This document shows positions 1 through 5,485 of a stretch of 5,622 nt of DNA, piece by piece (positions within the stretch are counted from its first letter, which is position 1; every line of letters begins with the position of its first letter). Origin of the DNA: DASZVN01 sp035547055 (GTDB lineage Bacteria > Pseudomonadota > Alphaproteobacteria > Rhizobiales > Methylopilaceae); contig DASZVN010000191.1 of assembly GCA_035547055.1 (NCBI GenBank), positions 1 to 5,622 of the forward strand, written 5' to 3'. The notes beneath the pieces were generated by a model. It did no database searches and had not been told where the DNA came from. It saw nothing but the letters and a program-made list of their open reading frames with translations. Both the position numbers and the translations under genes were made by a program.

Positions 1-778
1 GATGCTCCAGGATGCCCCAGGCGAACAGGTCGACGAACGGATCGAGGAACGCGCCGACGAAATTCTTGGTGATCGAGAAGGTGCCGGCATAGGTGCCCTG
101 CGCCGGATCGGGCCGCGCCGGCCGCCCGGCGAACGCCGCGACGTGGAACGACAGGATCATGCCGGTGTCTTCGAGCGCCTGCCAGAACTGCTCCCAGGCC
201 GGATCGGAGATGCGCGGCTCGGCGCCGTTGAGCTGGAGATTGGCCTGCTTGAAGCGGCCGTCCTTCGCGAGGCGGAGCAATTCCCTGGTGGCCGATTGCG
301 GCCCCCACGGCAGCATCGGCACGCCGAGGAAGCGCTCCGGCGCGGGCGACGAGGCGATGAGCTCGGCCAGCCAGTCGTTGTAGGCGGCGTGGCAGGCGTC
401 GCGGAATTCGGCGTCGTCGGTGAGGATCGAGGTGATCGGCCCGAACAGCGACTGGATGTAGACGCCGTCGCGGTCCATGTCCTCGAGCCTGAGCTTGAGG
501 TTGCCCGGCCGCATCTCGCTGGCGTCCCAATGGCCGCCGCGGTTGAGCGCCGTGAGATAGGGCGGCGGCGCGTTCGTCGGCGGCGGCTTGATGCCGTGCC
601 AGCCGCCCCACACCTTGCCGTCGCTGATCCACTGGCCGCGTCCGTCGCGCTCCTCGATATGGGGCGCGCGGTCGGCGTATTTCGCCGGAAGCCGCCTGGT
701 CCACAGGTCGCGCGGCAGATAGCCGAGATCGAGATGATCGTCGCAGGAAATGAGCCGGTAATCCGCCACGGCGTCCAT
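1..778 (-). CDS. Amidohydrolase family 2 metal-dependent hydrolase (partial, C-terminus off window)
   Basis: Reverse-strand translation from ATG at 778 gives 259 uninterrupted residues running off the window start, so the C-terminal part is missing. The protein begins MDAVADYRLISCDDHLDLG. The DDHLD motif (residues 13-17) matches the N-terminal metal-binding strand of amidohydrolase-2 (ACMSD/LigY-like TIM-barrel) enzymes. The LEDMDRDGV segment (98-106), the RFLGVPMLPWGP segment (149-160) and FHVAAF (211-216, His212 a likely metal ligand) fit the same fold. Such enzymes are cytosolic hydrolases or decarboxylases, often acting on aromatic ring-cleavage products; the substrate here cannot be told. 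A good ribosome-binding site (GGGAGGA, 784-790) lies 5 nt before the ATG. The gene is divergent from a MarR regulator across an 84-bp gap with a strong inverted repeat, suggesting control by that regulator. The family call is firm; the specific function is unknown. Confidence 0.85.
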   Translation of the reverse strand, partial: MDAVADYRLISCDDHLDLGYLPRDLWTRRLPAKYADRAPHIEERDGRGQWISDGKVWGGWHGIKPPPTNAPPPYLTALNRGGHWDASEMRPGNLKLRLEDMDRDGVYIQSLFGPITSILTDDAEFRDACHAAYNDWLAELIASSPAPERFLGVPMLPWGPQSATRELLRLAKDGRFKQANLQLNGAEPRISDPAWEQFWQALEDTGMILSFHVAAFAGRPARPDPAQGTYAGTFSITKNFVGAFLDPFVDLFAWGILEH

Positions 779-810
779 TTCCGTCCTCCCTTGCGTGTGG
801 TCGCGCGTGG

Positions 811-839
811 ACTATCTTGCCCGCGACTTGTGTTGTCAA
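811..839 (-). promoter_or_regulatory. Predicted sigma70-type promoter of the amidohydrolase gene
   Basis: On the minus strand a perfect -35 hexamer TTGACA (834-839) is followed after exactly 17 nt by GATAGT (811-816), a 4/6 match to TATAAT. A start of transcription near 804 would give a leader of about 26 nt containing the ribosome-binding site at 784-790. The -35 hexamer lies inside the inverted repeat at 824-848. On the plus strand a weaker candidate for the regulator gene is TTGCGT (791-796), 16 nt, TATCTT (813-818), with its -10 overlapping this one. Hexamer matches and spacing are read directly; activity is inferred. Confidence 0.55.
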
Positions 840-848
840 CTCAACTCG
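824..848. promoter_or_regulatory. Candidate MarR operator (25-bp inverted repeat)
   Basis: The sequence reads CGA-c-TTG-t-GTTG, a central t (836), then CAAC-t-CAA-c-TCG. Ten of twelve symmetric base pairs match; the two failures (c/c at 827/845 and t/t at 831/841) are spaced regularly. The GTTG-N-CAAC core with flanking TTG/CAA is the kind of site bound by dimeric winged-helix MarR proteins. It lies in the shared upstream region of the regulator and the hydrolase, covers the TTGACA hexamer of the hydrolase promoter, and lies around the predicted start of transcription of the regulator. It could therefore repress both genes. That it is the binding site of the adjacent MarR protein is inference. 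Confidence 0.65.
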
Positions 849-862
849 GACTAGGGAGGCGG

Positions 863-1399
863 ATGGCCTCGACCGCGAGAAAGACCGCGCGGCGCCCCGC
901 GCCCCCTGCCTCGCCCTGGGACGCTCCGGGCGAGAACGGCGCGCACCTCGCGGTCCAGGATTTCCCGACCTTCCTGCTCGAGCGGGTGTCGAGCCTCGCC
1001 CGGCGCAAGCTGACCAGGCGCTATCTCGAGAAATGGCGCTTGAGCCTGCCGGAATGGCGGGTGCTCAACCTCGTCGCGCTCTCCTCGCCGACCAGCTTCA
1101 CCGCGATCGCGCAGCGCTCGACCATGGACAAGGGGCAGATCAGCCTGACGCTCCGGACCCTTGCCGCACGCGGCTGGATCGACATGCCGCCCAACGGCGC
1201 GGGACGGCGCGCCGCCCGCACCGTCACCGTCACCGCGGCTGGGCGGGCGGTCATCGCCGAGGTCCTGCCCGATGCACGCCGCCGACAGATGCGGCTGCTC
1301 GACCGGCTGTCGGCCCCGGAGCGCCGGCAGCTTCACGCGCTCCTCAGAAAGACCGCAGCCATTCTCGAGGCCTTCGACGAAGACGAAGACGAAGACTAG
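863..1399 (+). CDS. MarR-family winged-helix transcriptional regulator
   Basis: 178-residue protein. A basic, Ala/Pro-rich N-terminal tail (1-20) precedes the MarR core: a dimerisation helix (about 33-60), a winged helix-turn-helix from about 62 (LPEWRVLNLVAL) through the recognition helix (about 87-106, TMDKGQISLTLRTLAARGWI), a wing with RRAARTVTVTAAG (115-127), and a C-terminal dimerisation helix (about 128-171). The length is slightly above the usual 140-160 because of the two tails. It ends in an unusual acidic run FDEDEDED encoded by a hexanucleotide repeat. ATG at 863 is chosen because AGGGAGGC (853-860) lies just upstream and because residues before it belong to the antisense of the divergent hydrolase. 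MarR proteins usually repress divergent neighbours and release DNA on binding small, often phenolic, ligands. The ligand here is unknown. Confidence 0.9.
   Translation: MASTARKTARRPAPPASPWDAPGENGAHLAVQDFPTFLLERVSSLARRKLTRRYLEKWRLSLPEWRVLNLVALSSPTSFTAIAQRSTMDKGQISLTLRTLAARGWIDMPPNGAGRRAARTVTVTAAGRAVIAEVLPDARRRQMRLLDRLSAPERRQLHALLRKTAAILEAFDEDEDED
1376..1396 (+). repeat. Hexanucleotide tandem repeat (GACGAA x3.5) coding an acidic tail
   Basis: Three and a half tandem copies of GACGAA form the last seven sense codons of the MarR gene (Asp-Glu repeated) directly before the TAG stop. It is a short perfect tandem repeat in frame, so slippage would change tail length without a frameshift. Confidence 0.8.
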
Positions 1400-1420
1400 C
1401 CGGCAGCAGGGCGCCCGCGC

Positions 1421-2464
1421 TCACGCCGGCGGGCGGGTGCCGAAGATCTCGGCGAAACGGTCGCGATAGCGGGGATAGGCCTCGGGATTCATGATCCGCG
1501 GCGGCTTCTTGCCGGCGAAGGCGTCGACGATCTGCTCGGCGCCCCATTCGGCCATGCGGATCATGGTCTCGTCGGTGAGCCCGGCGTTGTGCGGGCTCAT
1601 GATGACGTTGTCCATGTCGAGGAGGCCACTCTCGCGCTTCGGCGGCTCCGGCTCCCAGACGTCGAGGCCGGCGCCAGCGAGCTTGCCCGCGCGGAGCGCC
1701 TCGCCGAGGTCCATCTCGTCGTGGATGCCGCCCCGGGCTGTCGTGATGAAATAGGCGTGGGGCTGCATCTGGGCGTAGACCTCGGCGTCGATCATGCCGC
1801 GGGTCTCGGGATTGAGCGGCGTGTTGAGCGAGACGAAGTCGCTGCGGCGGAGCAGCTCCGGCAGCTCGACCTTCTCGGCGCCACGCGCCTTGACGGTGGC
1901 GGCGTCGAGATAGGGGTCGCACGCCAGCACCGTCATCCGGAAGGCGGCGTTGGCGATCCTGGCGATCTGGGTGCCGACATTGCCGAGGCCGATGATGCCG
2001 AGCGTCTTGCCGTGGATCTCGCGGCCGAGGAACGCCATGCCCCGCGCCGGCCCCTTCTTCATGGCGTGGTGGCCATGGATGATCTTCTTCGACAGGGCGA
2101 TCATCATGCCGAAGGTGTGCTCGGCCACCGCCTCGGCGTTGCTGCCGCCCTGGTTGCCGACGAGGACGCCTGCCGCGGTGCAGGCGTCGATGTCGGCGGT
2201 GTCGGCGCCGACGCCGGTGGTCGAGACCATGAGGAGCTGCGGCGCGTGCTTCAGGAACTCGGCCGTCGCGAAGAAATGCGGCTCGAGGCCGTTGCGGCCC
2301 GAGCCGATGCGGTAGACCTGGGCCCCAGCGATCACGTCCTTGGCGGCGTCGAACGGGCTTCGCGGCGAGACGAGATCGACCTTGATGTCGGGATGCCTGG
2401 TCATGACGGCGTCGAACGCCGGCATCGACAGGTCGATCGCGCTGAAGACGTGCTTTTCGGTCAC
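1421..2464 (-). CDS. D-isomer-specific 2-hydroxyacid dehydrogenase (NAD-dependent)
   Basis: 347-residue protein of normal family length. It has an N-terminal part of the substrate domain (1-about 115), a Rossmann nucleotide domain with GLGNVG (159-164), and an acidic Asp183 after the second strand (VLACDPYLD), which favours NAD over NADP. The family signature TPLNPETRGMI spans 215-225. The catalytic triad is visible: Arg244 in TTARGG, Glu273 in DVWEPEP and His292 in SPHNAG. It should interconvert a D-2-hydroxyacid and its 2-oxoacid in the cytosol; it resembles phosphoglycerate-dehydrogenase-like members, but the substrate cannot be assigned. The GTG start at 2464 is preferred: AGGGGGG (2474-2480) lies 9 nt upstream, and GTG overlaps the epmB stop as GTGA, indicating translational coupling. 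It is the last gene of the epmA-epmB operon. An upstream extension of this frame merely reads epmB out of frame. Confidence 0.9.
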   Translation of the reverse strand: MTEKHVFSAIDLSMPAFDAVMTRHPDIKVDLVSPRSPFDAAKDVIAGAQVYRIGSGRNGLEPHFFATAEFLKHAPQLLMVSTTGVGADTADIDACTAAGVLVGNQGGSNAEAVAEHTFGMMIALSKKIIHGHHAMKKGPARGMAFLGREIHGKTLGIIGLGNVGTQIARIANAAFRMTVLACDPYLDAATVKARGAEKVELPELLRRSDFVSLNTPLNPETRGMIDAEVYAQMQPHAYFITTARGGIHDEMDLGEALRAGKLAGAGLDVWEPEPPKRESGLLDMDNVIMSPHNAGLTDETMIRMAEWGAEQIVDAFAGKKPPRIMNPEAYPRYRDRFAEIFGTRPPA

Positions 2465-3624
2465 TGGTCCGATCCCCCCTCGCGCGCGCCGCCCGGCGGA
2501 TAGAGATGGCGGCCGCCGTTGAAGTCCTCGACGACATAGCCCGCCGCGCCCGCCGAGGCGAGATAGTTCGGCCCGATCGGCGATTTTCCGTGGCCGCCGG
2601 GAATGTCGAGCACGTAGCTCGGCTGGCACAGGCCGGAATAGCGGCCGCGCAGCGCCCGCATCAGTGCCTGGCCCTCGGCGATGGTGGTGCGGAAATGCGC
2701 GGTGCCGGGCGCAAGATCGCCATGGTGGAGGTAATAGGGCTTGATCCGGGTCTCGACGAAGGCGCGCATCAGGGCGCCCAACGTCTCGGGATCGTCGTTG
2801 ACGCCCTTCAGCAGCACCGACTGGCTCAGCATCGGGATGCCGGCGTCGATCAGCCGGGCGCAGGCGGCGCGGGCGGCGGGCGTCAGCTCGCGCGGATGGT
2901 TGGCGTGGAGGACGACATAGGTCGCCGCGCCCTCGGCGCGGAGCGCCTCGGCAAGGCGCGGCGTGACGCGGCCGGGCGCTACGGCCGGAACGCGGCTGTG
3001 GAAGCGGATCACCTTGACGTGGGGGATGGCTGCGAGGCGCCGGGTGATGGCGGCGAGGCGGCGGGCCGACAGCACGAATGGATCGCCGCCGGTGACGATG
3101 ACCTCCCAAACGTCCGGAGAATCGGCGATGTAGGCGATGGCGGCATCGAGCGCGGCGGGCGTGAGAGTGCCGAGGCCGTGGGGGCCGACCATCTCGCGGC
3201 GGAAGCAGAATCGGCAATAGAGCGGGCAGACATGGGTCGGCTTCAGCAGCACCCGGTCCGGGTAGCGATGAACGATGCCCGGCACCGGCGAATGCGCGCC
3301 GTCGCCGATCGGGTCGGCGCTCTCCTCCGAGCGCGCGTCGAGCTCCGCCGCGCTCGGCACGAACTGGCGGGCGATGGGATCTGAGGGATCAGCCGGATCG
3401 ACCAGCGCCGCCATGTCGGGCGTGATCGCCACCGCATAGCGGGCGGCGACGGCCGCCAGGGCATCCGGCCCATCGAGGCCACCCGGCCGGCGTCGTAACC
3501 CCTCACCCGGATCGCCTGCTTCGCAGACGCCTTCACCTCTCCCCACTGGGGAGAGGTCGAGTCGCCCTTCAGGGCGACCGGGTGAGAGGGGCGGCGCACC
3601 GGAATTCGGCACCCTTCGCGCCAT
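2461..3624 (-). CDS. epmB: EF-P (R)-beta-lysine-forming lysine 2,3-aminomutase (radical SAM, EpmB/YjeK family)
   Basis: 387 residues from ATG 3624. EpmB converts (S)-alpha-lysine to (R)-beta-lysine, which EpmA attaches to EF-P. The radical-SAM cluster motif is Cys133-X3-Cys137-X2-Cys140 (CPLYCRFC), the SAM-binding GGDP is at 179-182, and the PLP lysine is probably Lys347 in IPGGHGKSPI. Asp303 and Asp340 have the spacing of the lysine-binding Asp pair of KamA. The start is uncertain. ATG 3624 shares one base with the epmA stop (TGATG) and has GAGGG (3631-3635) 6 nt upstream; GTG 3627 would overlap as GTGA but sits too close to that site. Reading through from either start translates a 93-bp palindromic repeat as residues 12-42 (Gly/Pro-rich, not homologous to EpmB). 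Conserved sequence begins only near DALAAVAARYAV (about 55). No good internal ATG follows until Met71 (3414), which would cut conserved residues. Function is firm; the N-terminus is not. Confidence 0.9.
   Translation of the reverse strand: MARRVPNSGAPPLSPGRPEGRLDLSPVGRGEGVCEAGDPGEGLRRRPGGLDGPDALAAVAARYAVAITPDMAALVDPADPSDPIARQFVPSAAELDARSEESADPIGDGAHSPVPGIVHRYPDRVLLKPTHVCPLYCRFCFRREMVGPHGLGTLTPAALDAAIAYIADSPDVWEVIVTGGDPFVLSARRLAAITRRLAAIPHVKVIRFHSRVPAVAPGRVTPRLAEALRAEGAATYVVLHANHPRELTPAARAACARLIDAGIPMLSQSVLLKGVNDDPETLGALMRAFVETRIKPYYLHHGDLAPGTAHFRTTIAEGQALMRALRGRYSGLCQPSYVLDIPGGHGKSPIGPNYLASAGAAGYVVEDFNGGRHLYPPGGAREGGSDQ
3499..3591. repeat. RIME/RPE-like palindromic element inserted in the epmB 5' coding region
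   Basis: The 93-bp element is bounded by inverted CCCCTCACCCGG (3499-3510) and CCGGGTGAG-AG-GGG (3578-3591, with a 2-nt bulge). Inside are three hairpins: CTGC-ttc-GCAG (3516-3526), a perfect 10-bp stem ACCTCTCCCC/GGGGAGAGGT with a 3-nt loop (3535-3557), and a perfect 8-bp stem GTCGCCCT/AGGGCGAC with a 2-nt loop (3561-3578). This architecture and wording match, from memory, the dispersed intergenic mosaic elements of rhizobia (RIME-like). Its length is a multiple of three and it is open in the epmB frame, encoding 31 residues. Confidence 0.85.
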
Positions 3625-4679
3625 CACCGGCCCTCGAACGGGTCGGACACCGGGGCCCAGATCACGCGCGCGATGTCGGGTGCGCCGGTCGCGAGCATCA
3701 CCAGGCGGTCGAGGCCGAGGGCGCAGCCACTCGCGGGCGGCATCGCGGCGAGCGCGGCGAGGAAATCCTCGTCGAGCGGGTAGCGCTCACCGTAGACGCG
3801 GGCCTTCTCGTCCATCTCGGCTGCGAGGCGGGAGCGCTGCAGCACCGGGTCGGTCAGCTCGCCGAAGCCGTTGGCCAGCTCGACCCCACAGGCATAGAGC
3901 TCGAAGCGCTCGGCGAGGCGCGGGTCGCCCTGCTTCGGTCGCGCCAAGGCGGCCTGAGCCGCCGGATAGTCTGTCAGGAACACCGGGACCCCGTCGCCGA
4001 GCCGGGGCTCGACCCGCTCGACCAGGATGCGGCTGAAGAGGTCGCCCCAAGTGTCGTCGGCCGCCACGCGGACGCCGGCGTCCGTCGCCGCGGCTGCCAG
4101 CGCCCCGCGGTCGGTCGAGCCGTCGGCCGCGATGGTCGCGAGGAGGTCGATCCCGGCAAAGCAGGCGAAGGCCTCCGCCACCGTCAGCCGCCCCGGCTTC
4201 GCGAACGGATCAGCGCTGCGCCCGCGATAGCGGAGCATCGTGCTGCCCGCGGCCTCGGCGGCGAGGCGGAGCACGGCCGTGCAGTCCGTCATCAGCGCTT
4301 CGGTCGGCTCGCCCGCACGATACCATTCGACCAGGGTGAAGGTCGGGTGGTGCAGCGCGCCGCGCTCGCGGTTACGATAGACCCGCGCCACCTCGAAGAT
4401 CCGCCCCTCCCCCGCGGCCAGGAGCTTCTTCAGGGCGAATTCCGGCGAGGTGTGGAGATAGAGCGGCGCCGTCTCGCCACCCGGCCCCACCAGCTCCGTC
4501 CCGAAGGCATGGAGGTGGGCCTCGTTGCCCGGCGAGACCGCCAGCGCCCCGGTCTCGACCTCGACGAAGCCTGCCGCCTCGAACCGCGCCCGCAGTCGCC
4601 GCAGCAGCGCCGCACGCGCGAGGAGCGCCGGCCGACGGTCGGCGTGGACGTCGCGGTTCCACCAGGGCGAGCGGGTCAC
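3624..4679 (-). CDS. epmA: Elongation factor P--(R)-beta-lysine ligase (GenX/PoxA, LysRS paralogue)
   Basis: 351 residues, close to the size expected for EpmA. It is a class II lysyl-tRNA synthetase catalytic domain lacking the N-terminal OB-fold anticodon domain, so it aminoacylates EF-P Lys34 rather than tRNA. Visible parts are a motif 1 region (about 37-47, GFVEVETGAL), the LHTSPEFALKKLL stretch (75-87), motif 2 (FEVARVYRNRERG, 95-107, continuing to LVEWYRAG), ELANGFGELTDP (267-278), and motif 3 GLDRLVML (322-329) with its conserved Arg325. In motif 2, HHPTFT (110-115) has Thr113 where the family usually has Glu (HxPEFT). GTG at 4679 is chosen because AGGAAG (4687-4692) lies 7 nt upstream; upstream extension would run antisense into efp. 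It is the first gene of an operon with epmB and a dehydrogenase, divergent from efp. No convincing promoter hexamers were seen. Confidence 0.93.
   Translation of the reverse strand: MTRSPWWNRDVHADRRPALLARAALLRRLRARFEAAGFVEVETGALAVSPGNEAHLHAFGTELVGPGGETAPLYLHTSPEFALKKLLAAGEGRIFEVARVYRNRERGALHHPTFTLVEWYRAGEPTEALMTDCTAVLRLAAEAAGSTMLRYRGRSADPFAKPGRLTVAEAFACFAGIDLLATIAADGSTDRGALAAAATDAGVRVAADDTWGDLFSRILVERVEPRLGDGVPVFLTDYPAAQAALARPKQGDPRLAERFELYACGVELANGFGELTDPVLQRSRLAAEMDEKARVYGERYPLDEDFLAALAAMPPASGCALGLDRLVMLATGAPDIARVIWAPVSDPFEGR
3631..3635 (-). promoter_or_regulatory. Ribosome-binding site deciding the epmB start
   Basis: GAGGG on the minus strand, inside the last codons of epmA, lies 6 nt before ATG 3624 but only 3 nt before the alternative GTG 3627. 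This favours the ATG and coupled translation with epmA. Confidence 0.5.
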
Positions 4680-4704
4680 GGTGCGGCTTCCTGTGCGGTT
4701 TCGC

Positions 4705-4730
4705 CGCGCGGGAGGCTGGCGCCTCGCGCG
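4705..4730. other. Possible hairpin in the epmA leader (epmA-efp intergenic region)
   Basis: In the 124-bp divergent gap, CGCGC-gg-GAGGC (4705-4716) can pair with GCCTC-GCGCG (4721-4730) around a TGGC loop, giving a 10-bp stem with a GG bulge. It lies 12 nt upstream of the epmA ribosome-binding site and would be in the epmA leader if transcription starts above 4730. The region is very GC-rich, so a chance stem is possible. No clear -35/-10 pair is seen for either gene. Confidence 0.3.
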
Positions 4731-4803
4731 CGGATAGGCTAGGTGCGGGCCGAATTCCGGACGCCGGGGCGCGCCGCCGCCCGCCCCCTGCCATGAGGAC
4801 AGA

Positions 4804-5373
4804 ATGGTCAAGGTTATCGCGAGCTCGCTCCGCAAGGGTAACGTGGTGGAGGTCGACAACAAGCTCTACGTCATCCTAACCGCCGACAACATCCACCCCG
4901 GCAAGGGCACGCCGGTGACCCAGCTCGACATGCGCCGCATCGCCGACGGCGTGAAGGTCTCCGAGCGCTACCGCACCACCGAGCAGGTCGAGCGCGCCTT
5001 CGTCGAGGACCACGAGTACGAGTATCTCTACCAGGACGGCGACGGCTACACCTTCATGAACAGCGCGACCTACGACCAGATCGCGGTGCCCAAGGACATC
5101 GTCGGCGACCAGGCCGCCTTCCTCCAGGAAAACATGAAGGTGATGCTGAGCGTCTACCAGGGCGTGCCGATCGCGATCGAGCTGCCGCAGAAGGTGGTGC
5201 TCGAGGTCACCGAGACCGAACCGACCGTGAAGGGCCAGACCGCCTCCTCGTCCTACAAGCCGGCGGTGCTGTCGAACGGCACCCGCACCATGGTCCCGCC
5301 CCACATCGCCCCGGGCACCAAGATCGTGGTGATGACGGCCGACGGCGCCTACGTCGAGCGCGCGAAGGACTGA
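4804..5373 (+). CDS. efp: Translation elongation factor P
   Basis: 189 residues, full family length. The N-terminal KOW-like domain (about 1-64) carries the loop HPGKGTP with Lys34, the residue beta-lysylated by EpmA. It is followed by the central OB domain (about 65-127, with YTFMNSATYDQI) and the C-terminal OB domain (about 130-186). The latter includes the EF-P signature around VKGQTASSSYKPAVLSNG and ends PGTKIVVMTADGAYVERAKD. EF-P binds between the ribosomal P and E sites and rescues stalling at polyproline; the Lys34 side chain reaches toward the peptidyl-transferase centre. ATG 4804 has GAGGA (4795-4799) 4 nt upstream and the expected MVKVIAS start. It is divergent from epmA and epmB, whose products modify it, so the functional set is co-located though not co-transcribed. 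Confidence 0.97.
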   Translation: MVKVIASSLRKGNVVEVDNKLYVILTADNIHPGKGTPVTQLDMRRIADGVKVSERYRTTEQVERAFVEDHEYEYLYQDGDGYTFMNSATYDQIAVPKDIVGDQAAFLQENMKVMLSVYQGVPIAIELPQKVVLEVTETEPTVKGQTASSSYKPAVLSNGTRTMVPPHIAPGTKIVVMTADGAYVERAKD

Positions 5374-5380
5374 GCGCCAC

Positions 5381-5474
5381 CGTCATTGCGAGCGAAGCGA
5401 AAGCAATCCGGGAGCCGTAAGCGCGGCGCCCGTTGCTCCTGGATTGCATCGTCGCTGCGCTTCTCGCAACGACG
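5381..5474. repeat. CGTCATTGCGAG-type palindromic repeat downstream of efp
   Basis: An imperfect inverted repeat begins 8 bp after the efp stop. The left arm 5381-5415 (CGTCATTGCGAGCGAAGCGA... AATCC) pairs with the right arm 5435-5474, whose complement begins CGTCGTTGCGAGAAGCG and also contains GCAATCC and GGAGC. From memory this is a widespread dispersed palindrome of Bradyrhizobium/Rhodopseudomonas-type and some other alphaproteobacterial genomes. Transcribed from efp it would form a long hairpin that could stabilise or end the message. No U-tract is seen, so a terminator role is unproven. Confidence 0.8.
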
Positions 5475-5485
5475 ATGCGCTCTAG

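Noticed and set aside
2..862. Long plus-strand open frame upstream of and in frame with the MarR gene
   Set aside because: It is antisense to the amidohydrolase, which has recognisable motifs and a ribosome-binding site. The MarR homology and its own ribosome-binding site begin at 863.
1412..1435. CGCCCGC/GCGGGCG stem between the convergent MarR and dehydrogenase genes as a bidirectional terminator
   Set aside because: The 7-bp stem has a 10-nt loop and no T-tract on either strand, and half of it is dehydrogenase coding sequence. It is not distinguishable from chance at this GC content.
1589..2503. Long plus-strand open frames opposite the dehydrogenase, epmB and epmA
   Set aside because: They are GC-rich shadow frames antisense to genes with clear catalytic motifs, with no recognisable protein family or ribosome-binding sites.
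2465..3217. N-terminal extension of the dehydrogenase frame on the minus strand (598-residue reading)
   Set aside because: The extension is epmB read out of frame and is Arg/Pro-rich low-complexity sequence. The dehydrogenase fold starts at GTG 2464.
3499..3591. CRISPR or intrinsic terminator reading of the hairpin cluster
   Set aside because: There are no repeated units with spacers, and the hairpins differ in sequence and lack U-tracts. The nested arrangement with outer inverted repeats fits a dispersed palindromic element.
4680..4862. Upstream extension of epmA to an ATG at 4862
   Set aside because: It would run antisense through the start of efp and adds 61 non-homologous residues. GTG 4679 has a well-spaced AGGAAG.
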